DNA from: Gyrodactylus bullatarudis
Taxonomy: Eukaryota; Platyhelminthes; Monogenea; Gyrodactylidea; Gyrodactylidae
Length of the DNA: 64,000 nucleotides
Direction: 5' to 3'
NCBI GenBank assembly: GCA_012064415.1
Contig: SSNU01001268.1
Span: 124,001 to 188,000 of the forward strand
The notes beneath the pieces are model-generated. The model did not search any database. It worked only from the letters and a program-made list of their open reading frames with translations, and had not been told where the DNA came from. The translations under genes and the position numbers were made by a program. This document shows positions 13,467 through 24,000 of this stretch, one piece after another. Within the stretch, counting starts at the first letter, position 1. The number at the start of each line of letters is the position of its first letter.

Positions 13467-13748
13467 TATCTTCAAATTATAGATTGCAATTTGATTGCAT
13501 CTAATTGATTGTTATAGATCGGTGAATATATGAGGAAATCCGTTCTTTTCTTGATCAAATAGATTGAAAAGATTTTTTATGATATTAATCCCAAGAATTT
13601 TTCATCTTAAGCAAAGAAAAAATATCAATATGAATAAAATTAATTCATAAGATATATAAAATTTAAACAAGATGTTAGATTGTCATACAGTCAAATTTTT
13701 ATTAAAGTTTGTTGTCAATTATTATTTTTCAAATTTTTGAAACTTGCG
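13467..13748. promoter_or_regulatory. Divergent intergenic region between the MAST gene and the 179-aa gene
   Basis: About 280 bp separates the proposed MAST ATG (minus) from the ATG at 13749 (plus), so both promoters and 5' leaders must lie here or overlap. It is very AT-rich. I cannot name a TATA box or initiator with confidence. The minus strand carries a short upstream frame ending before the proposed MAST start. Confidence 0.4.
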
Positions 13749-14288
13749 ATGAATCTAGTTTATCCTTACATCTCAGAGCCAAGAGAAAGTATTCTTACTT
13801 TAGTACAAGATAACCCTGATGAGAAAGTTGAAATTAACATAGTAGAATGTTCTGGGTTAGACTGTAAACCTAATAAAGTGATCGTTCGAAAGAAAATGTG
13901 CATGTGTAAATACAAAGAGTTGGAGCCTCAGATTGATATGAATAAATTTACCAAGAGTGTTCGAAGAAGATCTTCTAGAAAATATCAGAGCCAATGTATC
14001 GATACTAATGACCTGAGCTCTCAGTATACTTCTAGCTTGACTAAATTCAAAGTAGTTTCGTTGGAATCAGAAATTGAAAACGATAATGATAGAAAATTTA
14101 TCTCTACTAAAGACTTTGAGGGATTGGCCTATAAAAAAATTTCTAATGAGTCGAAAATAATAACGAAAGAAAATACGTTCAAAAAAAAGAAATGTCACTG
14201 CTGCACTATAAAGAATCTATCAGTTTGCCATGGTTGTGGCGTAAGCCTGAAGAAGAACAATTTACTTTCAAGACTGAAAAATAACTGA
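13749..14288 (+). CDS. Unrecognised 179-aa protein with a cysteine-rich C-terminus
   Basis: Single-exon frame from the ATG at 13749, chosen over upstream non-ATG codons in the same frame. I do not recognise the family. Visible parts: a hydrophilic N-terminus (MNLVYPYISEPRESILTL), a segment with CSGLDCKP then KKMCMCKYKELEP, a basic serine-rich stretch KSVRRRSSRKYQ around residue 75, and a basic tail with clustered cysteines (KKKKCHCCTIKN then CHGCG). No signal peptide or membrane segment is seen. It lies head-to-head with the MAST gene and 211 bp before MAN1. The cysteine tail resembles in kind, but not in exact spacing, those of the 117-aa and 2438-aa proteins downstream. Metal binding is only an inference. 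Confidence 0.6.
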   Translation: MNLVYPYISEPRESILTLVQDNPDEKVEINIVECSGLDCKPNKVIVRKKMCMCKYKELEPQIDMNKFTKSVRRRSSRKYQSQCIDTNDLSSQYTSSLTKFKVVSLESEIENDNDRKFISTKDFEGLAYKKISNESKIITKENTFKKKKCHCCTIKNLSVCHGCGVSLKKNNLLSRLKNN

Positions 14289-14499
14289 CCTAGCTAGTAC
14301 TACTTAGTAGTATCTTCAAACTAGACAACTTGATCAAATTTTGGAAATTTAGATTCTGTAGATTTGAGAGATTATGAATTGGAATTTCCAATTTCGAATC
14401 CGAAATTCACATCTTTTTAATTTAAATTTAATTTTCTCTTATAAAAGCATTATTTGTTTATTGGTGTCGTTATTTTGAATTTGAAATAAGTTTGAGCAT

Positions 14500-17129
14500 A
14501 TGACTGAGCTGTCCGACGAGCAATTGAGGACAGAACTGGCCACTTACGGCTTCAAAGCTGGTCCAATCAATGAAACAACGAAAAAAGTATACATTAAGAA
14601 GCTTGAAATGCTCAAAATCAACGGCAAAAAGGATGTTAATAAAGCTACTCCAACTAAAAAGCCAAATCCACCTGTTAGCAAGGTAATAGTTCGACAGGAA
14701 GAAGAAATTCCCAAACCTGTGAACAATAATTCAAGACCTGTAGTCATCACCAAAATCCCAAGGGAAAAGTCAATAGAAAAAAAACCTGAAAGTATAGACT
14801 TAACTAACAGTCAAGCCCCTGCCAAAGTCACAAAATCTTACTTTACTATTACAGAAAGTGAATCTGATGATGAGGTAGAAGCTACATCAAAACCCAATCA
14901 ATCTTTTGACTTCAATAAATCTAGTTTAGGTCGCAAGAGCTTCAGTCGTTTCTTAAATGATTCTCAGAATAATACTGTTGGTATCAGTGCTCAGTCAAGT
15001 CTATTGTTCACTCCAGAACGTAATTCTATCCCAAGGAAATCTCGATTGTCTTGTTTTAGTAGATTCGGAGCCAATCAAACAGCACAGCAAAATGAAAGTA
15101 TCAACCTTAGTCAATCTGCTTATCAACGTCCAAAGAAACCCAATACCATTTACGAAAGTCCTCAGGACACGAAATTCAGCAGTGTCAATTTCTCTTCCAA
15201 TCTCCAATTGGTTATTATTGCTATTGCTTTATCTGGTTTATTATACTTTATCACAAACAATCTTAAATCTGAATCTGAACCTACTGGGGCGTTTGGAGCA
15301 TTTGAAATATCCCATCTGATTTGTAAAGAAAACAGCCTTGCTATTAATAGAAATTGTATCAAAAGTTCAATTAAAGACAAAGTAATTATTGTCTTCAAAG
15401 ATCTCATAAATATTCTGGGTAGATATGCTGGTTGCTATCATTGTCAGACTCCGTTTAATGATCACTCATTACCACCTTCAACGCCTTCTCTTCCCATAGA
15501 TGTTGCCAAGAGTCTTGTCATTGGATATATGATGAATGATGAAAATATTCAAAATGTTTGGCAAGGAATTCTCTTAATTTTGAAGGACTTTGGACCTGAA
15601 AGATCTGGAATTCTTATGAACTTTGTAAATGGTGATAAGATAAACTCTTTGGAGAGCCTTGTACCCCAATATACTCTCCTTTGTCGGATACATTTCCTTT
15701 ATAATTGGCTCGCTAAATGGGTTTGGTACATTTCTGTCGTATCAATGACTAGTGTTCTATTGTTCCTGTTTAGTTATATTTTTTACATTTGTCGGAGAAA
15801 TGCACAAGAGAGGAAAAATCAACTTGAGAATAAAATCCAAGAGATCACTGCCTTTATCATCGATATTCTCCAAAGCAGTCAGTTAGAGAATGAAAGGAAC
15901 GGAAACAAGACTCCTGCTAATGTGCCCCTATCCAAGATTAAATTACAAGTTCAAGCCAAATTCCCCGTAGCAAATCAGCAGATGTGGGATGTGGTCTGTG
16001 CAAGGATTCGTGAAAGAGAAAGTTGCATTATCGAAGAATGTCTTAGAGGACTGGGAGATACCTGGCGTTGGCGCAGTGGCGTCGGCTGGCAAGGTTCAGG
16101 TACGAAAATCTTTATTTCTTGAAATATACTAACCTAGACGAGAACAAAAACTATTTTTTTATTTTAGTTTTATATAAAAATGTACTAATTTTTCCTAAAA
16201 ACAGCTCTTGCAGATTCTGGTGTAAACTCTAGCAAAATCTCCAAACCTCCTTCCGAATGTTTGAAAATCAGGAACATGTTTCTTTCTGAGTGAGTTTTGA
16301 TATCCCTCTCCCCCTCATGAATTAATTAACAAAAATTTATTTTTGTAGTTATAGAAGAAAAAGTTTTATTCACCAAATGTACATTTCTTTATGTTTCATC
16401 AGTAGTGACACATAAATAATGATAAAAGTTTTAAATTCATTGAAAATAATATTTTACAAATTTTGAAAGAAGTATAGTAAAAGTTGAAAAATATAAGAAT
16501 ATAATGTGAACTGAAAAAACACCAAAACTCTTTAATAAATAGCAACAGTAAAAAAGCTCACATAGGCCAGAGTAATTGAAGATTATAAGGGTAATTTTTC
16601 TGAACACACAGGTTTGGTTTAAAGTGAACCATAAATAATAAACCATAAAGAAATGTACATTTGGTGAATAAAACTTTTTCTTCTATAACTACAAATATGA
16701 TTTTAAGCGGATTTTCGGACGTTTTTGATAAATTACGTGAATCATATCAACGCCAATAATTTATTTATTCTTTTTATTTCAAGGGGTTCCTTGAGTCCCG
16801 AGCAAGAGTCACGTATCAGACGTCAATTATTCCAAAAGATCAATCAATGTGGGGGTATTTGTCACATGAGTCTAGTTACCAATGATAATTCTCTCAATAG
16901 TTCAATGTCAAATAGCCAAATTAGCTCAAACTCAAACATCAAGAGTGGAATTGTATACGTCTTGTGTATGTCCCCAGATGTCGCTGCGCAAGTTTACAAC
17001 TCTGTTAACGCTCACTATTTTGACAGTCGTCTGGTCATTGCAAAGTTTATTACCCTCGAACGATACTATCAAAGATTCCCTGAAGCAGCAAATGCTCTCA
17101 GAGCTCTCAATGACCAAGATTTTGAATAG
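14500..17129 (+). CDS. MAN1: MAN1/LEMD3-like inner nuclear membrane protein
   Basis: Three exons, 14500-16099, 16205-16289 and 16784-17129, join in frame to 676 aa. Residues 1-40 are a LEM domain (LSDEQLRTELATYGFKAGPI), which binds the chromatin factor BAF. About 235-253 is membrane segment 1 (LQLVIIAIALSGLLYFIT) and about 408-430 segment 2 (WYISVVSMTSVLLFLF), flanking a lumenal region with several cysteines. Next comes the MAN1-Src1 winged-helix region (VQAKFP, CLRGLGDTWRW, PPSECLKIRNMF). Exon 3 encodes the C-terminal RRM/UHM-like domain (GIVYVLCMSPDVAAQVYNSV, VIAKFITLERYYQRFPEA), which in MAN1 proteins binds R-Smads; its presence separates MAN1 from LEMD2. The ORF continuing past 16099 ends shortly and is intronic. 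Intron 2 (16290-16783, 494 nt) is enlarged by a PLE fragment. The splice junctions are inferred from homology and phase. Confidence 0.93.
16330..16740. mobile_element. Inverted Penelope-like element fragment in MAN1 intron 2
   Basis: On the minus strand, 16560 downward holds the PLE stop region (matching the WPM-stop end at 34016 and 6083), the conserved 3' UTR block with AACACCAAAACTCT, then a candidate hammerhead at 16372-16406. Bases 16330-16392 recur inverted at about 16645-16690, followed on the plus strand by a PLE start at about 16699 ([15 protein letters not shown]). So a 3' end and a 5' start are joined in opposite orientations, similar to the foldbacks in the MAST introns. Confidence 0.8.
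16372..16406 (-). ncRNA. Candidate hammerhead ribozyme in MAN1 intron PLE fragment
   Basis: Minus strand: ACTA, CTGATGA, 8 nt (AACATAAA), GAAA, palindrome ATGTACAT overlapping the last A, T, then TGGT pairing with ACTA (one G-U). It is 151 nt beyond the PLE stop. The helix II segment has no closing pair, so activity is doubtful. A second copy at about 16650-16680 (plus) has lost the CTGATGA half. Confidence 0.55.
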
Positions 17130-17243
17130 CTAATCTTGAATTATATTGAAGAAGCAAAAAGAAGCATTATAATCCGTTCATGCAATATAAAAAACTTATA
17201 TAAATTGTAATTGTAATTTACAATAATGTCAGACACTTTTCAA

Positions 17244-17249
17244 AATAAA
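17244..17249 (+). terminator. Polyadenylation signal AATAAA, MAN1
   Basis: AATAAA lies 115 nt after the MAN1 stop in an AT-rich 3' region. A further AATAAA-like sequence follows near 17322. Either could serve. Confidence 0.5.
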
Positions 17250-17466
17250 AAAAATCATGAAAATCTAGAAAAACTAAGTTCATCACAACCTGTATAATTG
17301 ATTTTTAATGATAAATGTGTAAAATAAAATAATCTACAATTAAATTCCCTGATCTGTTTTCAATGAATTCATTCAATAACTACTTTGTAGTAGATGGAAG
17401 AAAATAATAAACAATATACTAGCAATAGCTTCATTAAAGGAGAACAATATTTATTGAATTATTGAA

Positions 17467-17820
17467 ATGAACAAAAGAAAGGAAAACGAGAAGGATGGTC
17501 CCGACAAGATAGATATTATGAGAATTCCCCACATTCATCTCATTCCAAAGACTGATGATTTAAACGGAGAATACTATCAGATTGGTATTGATAAGGACAA
17601 AGCATATCTGATAAATCAGCCAAATTTCATAAAATTTAACAACAAAATGAGAAATTTAAACTCAGAGGCATGTTCTATTGAAATCTGTGAGTACTGCAAG
17701 AGTTTATGTAAATCATGCAAAATTCTAAAGACCCAAGTGAGGAAGGAATGTCCAAGAGTTGTTCACACACATCCCGATAATTCCTTTTTGATTCTCAACT
17801 CTCCTGGAAAGAAGGAATAA
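17467..17820 (+). CDS. Unrecognised 117-aa protein with CxxCxxLCKxC motif
   Basis: Single-exon frame from an ATG at 17467, ending 185 bp before the start of the 2438-aa gene on the same strand. No known family is recognised. It is charged and soluble-looking: basic/acidic start (MNKRKENEKDGPDKIDIMRI), then HIHLIPKTDD, a tyrosine-containing middle part, and a cysteine module CEYCKSLCKSC near residues 76-86, with one further cysteine (KECPRVVHTH). The same spacing, C-x2-C-x2-L-C-K-x-C, occurs in the C-terminus of the next gene (CSECRNLCKCC), suggesting a common origin or shared metal site. An AATAAA lies 69 nt downstream, which supports a real transcript end. Confidence 0.6.
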   Translation: MNKRKENEKDGPDKIDIMRIPHIHLIPKTDDLNGEYYQIGIDKDKAYLINQPNFIKFNNKMRNLNSEACSIEICEYCKSLCKSCKILKTQVRKECPRVVHTHPDNSFLILNSPGKKE

Positions 17821-17888
17821 TTTTATTTTAAATTAAGAAAAGAATTATCATTATTTTCAAAACCCTTTTTAATTTTTTTTCAAATTTC

Positions 17889-17894
17889 AATAAA
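17889..17894 (+). terminator. Polyadenylation signal AATAAA, 117-aa gene
   Basis: AATAAA 69 nt after the stop at 17820 and before the next gene's start at 18005. Confidence 0.5.
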
Positions 17895-18004
17895 AAATAG
17901 TAATTCATAGGTCCCTTTCTTTGAGTGATTCAAGTTTTAATTTGTAATTTGCAGTGAATCAATTTTTTATTTCTTCATTTGAAAAACTTTTCAATTCATT
18001 CGGC

Positions 18005-21000
18005 ATGGCTGATGGCAGATGGGTCCATTTTATACGCTCTAATGCAAGAAATTTCCACAATCGCTATAACCGTAATTCAATTTTATATGAAAAACTTGAT
18101 CTATTGGTTACTAATTGGCTTCTTCAAAATAGAGATAAAAAACGAAAATCTAAATTAATTGTGGATGTAATTCTATGCGATGAGATTATCGATTATTACC
18201 TGAGAGACATGAGTAAAACAGAGTTTCTAGACATTATACAAAATCCTAGTGTGAAAAGAACTTTTTCTGAAAGTGTAGACATTCATAGTGAGGAGAAACG
18301 AGATTTCGCAAGTAGATCGTTGAAAAAATCTCGACCTATTTCAATTAAAAGTTCGATTATAAGTCCTGGTCGGACCAAGAAAACCTCAACAATTTTTCAA
18401 CCAAAAACCTCTACTTCAAGTCTTGTTTCTGGTATTACATCGACGACTGGGATTTATTCAAATCAACATACCCTAAATTCATCGTTTACCAGTGGACTAT
18501 CAAGAGAGGAAATATGTGCTATGACAGATAGAAAACTTGGTGAAATTGTCAGCAAGTATGGTAGCCAAACAGATCCGAATATTCTCTCTGAGATTCAGTA
18601 TAGGAGTGAGACAAAAGGACAAAGATTAACACCCTGTCAAATTGCTGCCCTCAGTGATGATAGACTAGTGGAAATGATTAGTGAACAAGGAACTTCTGTA
18701 GACCTTCGAATTATAAATGAGCTCAACTATCGAGAATCTTTTCAATCCCAGCAGTCTGCAAATTCGAATAGTGGAGTTGAAGATAATGATGAGGGAGTAT
18801 TTGTTGATATTGATCAAAACTATGAGATAAACGCCATTAAAGAAACCTTAAGCAAAGATGTAATTAGTGAACAGTTGAAAACCTTGTCAAATGATCAGTT
18901 GAGTTGCTTAGCAGGTCAGAGGGATCCAGAAATTATCGAAGATGTTCTGGTGGAAATGTGCCGTCGAAAGAATTTGAGTGAAAAGAATTATGGGAATAAA
19001 ATTTTACAAAAAGACGAAATTGATAGAAGTTTTATGAAGATTAATTACATAAACACGTTGCCAAGTTTTTATGAGTCAAATCCGGATTATGATAGATCTC
19101 AGGTGAAAGCAGAGAGATATTTAAGTGTCAAGGAATGTGATCCTGAGACTGAAGGTAATTTTGAGAAATTCGTCAAGGAAGATTACTCTAGGAATTTAAT
19201 TTCTATGCCCAAAACTATGAATGAAATGGACGAGGAATTACTCAAAAGTTATGTCGATCACGGCATCGACAATAATATTGAAAATATTAACCAAAAACCT
19301 GTGAAAACTTATGATTACGTGGAGTTGAATGGACCAGAAACAGAGGAGAATCTGGAGAGACTCCAAAAATGTAACTCATTGAACGAGATGAATATGATGA
19401 ACAGATGTCATAGTTCAGTCAACTTCAAAAGTGACAACAAATCAGTAATTATCGATCGATCTTATTCTGAAGGTAACATTCCAGACAAAAGCAGCCATAG
19501 CGAAAATGTTAAATCAACAAATTTCAGATCAAAGAGTGAAGATCTTAGTTATAGGCCATCAAAAGTACGCGTGAAATCTTTCCATGATAAAAGTTCGGTT
19601 TCATCGAAGAAAAGGAGCCATTCAGATGGGCAACTCAATCGAAAGAGTAGTCAAGCAAGCTCGAGGTCACGATCGAAAAATTCCACTCAAACAAAGTATT
19701 CTGATGATTCAACTAATCGACAGGTAGCAACAAGGTCACACATTGAAGATCTTTGTGATAAACTAACTTATAGAACACTGAGCGAAGGAGATATCTCGAG
19801 AGAATTCAATAAAATACAAGATAAATACAGCAAGAGTCATGAAGATGACGAGCATTGCACGAAAAAGTCTATTGATTTCAACGGTAGTAGAAATCAGTTT
19901 GGTTACATGAGCACTGACAATAGAATAAGCTCAAGATGTAGTAGCCAACAAGATTTCAAGTCTCACACAATGAGTAGAAAATCTAACTTGAATGAAACTC
20001 CTTTAGGGTCTAGAGACATCTGTAGTAAATATGGGGGAATGAGTGGTTTTGGAAATATTGGCGATGAAATAAGAAGGAGTCGTAGTACAGAGAGAAGATC
20101 ACCTTCTATTGAGAATTCTTCTAGAGCAAGTCAGATATCACGAAGATCTACAGCTCCGAGTCATTCTCATAAAAGTCAAAAAAGCAAAATATCAACAGTG
20201 AGAACCAGTCAAACCTCTGAAAGGCTGATTCAAGACTACACATCCTTGAGATCTTCCACGAGACCATTTAGTAAGACGTCTGTAATAAGAGATATTGCAT
20301 CGAAACTATCGACGCAATATGACTCAAAAACATTAGATGATTACGAAAGCCGGTTTTCCTCTTCCCGAGAAAAGAACAGTTCCAAAACCTATTCTTCCGT
20401 GGTACGGAGAGCTGAAAATATATCACGACCCTCAACAAAGTATGAGCCGAGAACAGGCAATGAATTTAATAGTGGGTACTCTTCTGTTAGGCCTTCAGCG
20501 AATACTACTTTTGGATCAACAAACAGAAAATTGAGAAGTCAATCTCCAAATAGTAAAAGTTCTGCGTCAACAAGAGACTTTGAAAAGTGTACCACAAATA
20601 CCAAAAGTAAAGGATCCTCCCGACCAAATAGTTCAAGATCACTGAGGCAAATTATGGATTATAGAACTCAATCCCTGGCACCATATGATCCAATGACTGG
20701 CATGAGAAGCCGATCTCAATCACCCAGCCAAGTTTCTGATCCAGTAAGAAGAGCCAAGGAATATGACGCCTATAGAAAGTCCAGGGAAAGAGAAAATCGT
20801 TCCCGATCTGCATCATCAAAGCGAAATGCCACTAAATGTGAGTCTTTGAAGAATGAATTTTCTAAGAGTCCTATAAGTATCAACCGATCAAAACAATCGA
20901 CACAATATGAACCAAGAACTGCTTATGACGCTGATAGTAAATATACAACATTTCAGTCAAGACAACCAAATGCTAGAAGTACATCAGGAAGTAGATATTC

Positions 21001-24000
21001 AACCTGCCCGTCAACAAAATCATCTCAATCTAATAGATTCGTGAACAGATCAGGTCAGTCTACTCAATACGAGCCTAGAACAGAGATTGGAAGTAGATTT
21101 ACAACATCAACCCGACCCTCAACGGTGAGAAAAGTCAATATTCGATCCTGTTCCTCAAGTTCATCTCCACCTAGTCGAAAACATTGTAAAAGCAGAGTTT
21201 CAGCTTTACCTTCAAGCTTTTCACATGCTGATCAAAAGTATTGTAACAGTAGAATATCAGCTATGCCTGCCAGCCAGGCATCTCTTTTTAATCGAATTGA
21301 AAGCATATCAAGACCATTCTCTCAATGTGAGCAGAGAACATCTGAGGATTACGAGAAACGCTATCCTTCTCAGCTATATCCACCTTTTTACACACCACGA
21401 AATGTTGAGTGCCAGCGTCCGTGTCCGAGTAACCTTGAGATTCGATGTGGAAAGTCCCTAGTAGGAAGGGATTGCGCTCCTATGCATGGCAAAGTACCAT
21501 CACAACAATCAATCAAAAAGCCGTTACGGGAAATTATGGACTATAGAACACAGCCCCTAGCTCCATATGATCCTAGAACTGGTATGAGAAGTGGGTCTAC
21601 TTCTCCGAGTTCAGTGAAAAGAGGAAAAGAATACGACGAAGCTAGGAAGGTATACTTGGGTCAAAAATCAAGTAGCACCCCAAGTGAGTGTAACAATAGA
21701 TCGAGGAAATCAACGCAATACGAGCCAAGAACATGTTATGATGTTGATAGCCACTATACAACACCCATGAAATCTTCAGAATATCTCTCAAAAGAAGCAA
21801 GTTATCGGTCAAGATCTCCTTGTCTCAGAAGTAGAAGTTCTCATCAATCATCAACCTCTTCTTCGGAGCAAAGATTTAGATCAGGTCCATCCACGGACTA
21901 TGAGCCAAGGACCTGTTATGATGTAGAAAGTCGTTATGTATCCTCAGTTACAAACCCTAGTTATCAATCCTATAAATCTTCCACTAATAGATCACCAGTT
22001 GGGTTATCTCAAACGGTTTCTACTCCATTCGAGATTTCAAATGTCCGTTGTACACAAAGATCAAACGATTGTATATCAAGGTCTGACTTCAATCAGAGTT
22101 CAAATTTTTCCTTCAATGACAAGTTCACACGCCCTCCCACTGGACGATCAACGTGCTTGGAAAAATCAAACCTTGATCTTCCAGAAAATATCAAAGTTAG
22201 TATTTCTCGTCGATCTTCATATGACCGAGCGTCGGCTTCAACAAATCGTCCAGGAAGTAGACAGACCTGTGTTACAACTATGAAAAGTGAAGACTGCCCA
22301 ACACGAAGAATTTCAGTTGTAGAAACAGAATACATCATAAATTCATCAGAAAGTCCTTCTAGTGATGATTTCAACACTAGGAAGGCAGAGCCTTGCAGAG
22401 TATCCAAAATTCAGGGTTTTTGCGATGATTCCAAAGAATTTAATCCCTGTTTAGAACTTAAAAAGTTGAGGTGCAGCAAAATTTGCAGACAGTCTCAGGA
22501 TTTTTTTAAATTAGACCCTTTAGAAATCTCATCAAAGGATCATTTGAGACAGTCGGTAGCTCAGCAATGTCTCGAAGAAGCCAAAGCTCCAGATCCGTGT
22601 AGTTCCTTACATGTAACAAGAAGTAAATATTCATATCCTTGTACATCTACGAGTAAAGATGAATGTTTTCAAGGGAGGAAGACTCTTGGTCCATACAATT
22701 ATTTTGAAAGGATGATAAACAGTTCGAGAGATCCTTGTAGAACATCAAACATAGATGACTGTTATGAAGATGGTGCAACTCAGGACCCATGTGAAATAAT
22801 CGATAGTATATGGTCAAGGATATCTGGTAAAGAAGAATCTTGTGAAAAATCTCTGAGTCCATGTGAGCAGCTGAGAAGATCAAGTAGCGGCTCAAGAGTT
22901 CCTCGTAGAATATCCATTGTTGAAGAATGTTGCGACCCGTGTGAGCAACTCAAAAGGTCATCGAGTAGCTCTAGAAATCCGTGTACAGTGTCAATTGTAG
23001 AAGAGTGTTGTGAAAAATCTCTGAGCCCATGTGAGCAGCTGAGAAGATCGAGTAGTGACTCAAGAGTTCCGCGTAGAATATCCATTGTTGAAGAATGTTG
23101 TGACCCATGTGATCAAGTTAAAAGATCATCGAGTAGCTCAAGAATATCAATCATAGAAGAATTTTGTGAGAAAGCATTAGATCCATGCGAAGAGCTGTTG
23201 AGACTGAGTACAGGCTCGAGAAGTCCTTGTAGAAAGTCTTGTGTAGTTGAGTGCTGTGATGAAGCTTTAGATCCGTGTGAGGAGTTGTTGAGGTCTAGAT
23301 CAAGCTCAAGATATCCTTGCGAGATTTCACATGAAGAAAACTGCTGTGATAAATCTCTGAGTCCATGTGAGCAGCTGAGAAGATCGAGTAGCGGCTCAAA
23401 AGTTTCTCGGAGAGTATCAGTTGTTAAAGAATGTTTTGATCCGTGTGAGCAAGTTAAAAGGTCATCGAGTAACTCTGGAACTCCATGTAGAGTGTCAGTT
23501 GTAGAAGACTGCTGTGAAAAATCTCTGAGCCCATGTGAGCAGCTAAGGAGATCGAGAAGCAGTTCTAGAACTTCTCGTAGAGTATCAGTTGTAAAAGAAT
23601 TCTACGAGAAAGCATTGGATCCAAGCGAAGAATTGTTGAGAACGAGTTCAAGTTCTAGGAATACATGTAGAAAATCATTTGTAGTCGATTGTGATGAAGA
23701 TCCGCGTGAAAAGTTGTTTAGGACAAGTCTTAGAGATCCTTGCATTGCTACGATTGTAGAAAATTGCTGTGATGAAGCGTTGGATCCATGTGAAGAGTTG
23801 TTACAATCAAGTTCCAGCTCAAGCAGTCCCTGCAAAGTTTCAAAAGCTGCCCAATGTTATGATTATTTGCAGTCACGCGAATTCAGTCAGAATTTTCGAA
23901 GGAATAACTCGTACGAAAGATATCCAACTTGTCTTGCTAGAGATTTTTGTGAGCAATTTCGAGCCTCTGAAAACTGTCAAGATTCTATTCTAAACCCTTG

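Noticed and set aside
22093..23085. Minus-strand frames opposite the giant gene
   Set aside because: Antisense shadows of the repeat-coding exon.
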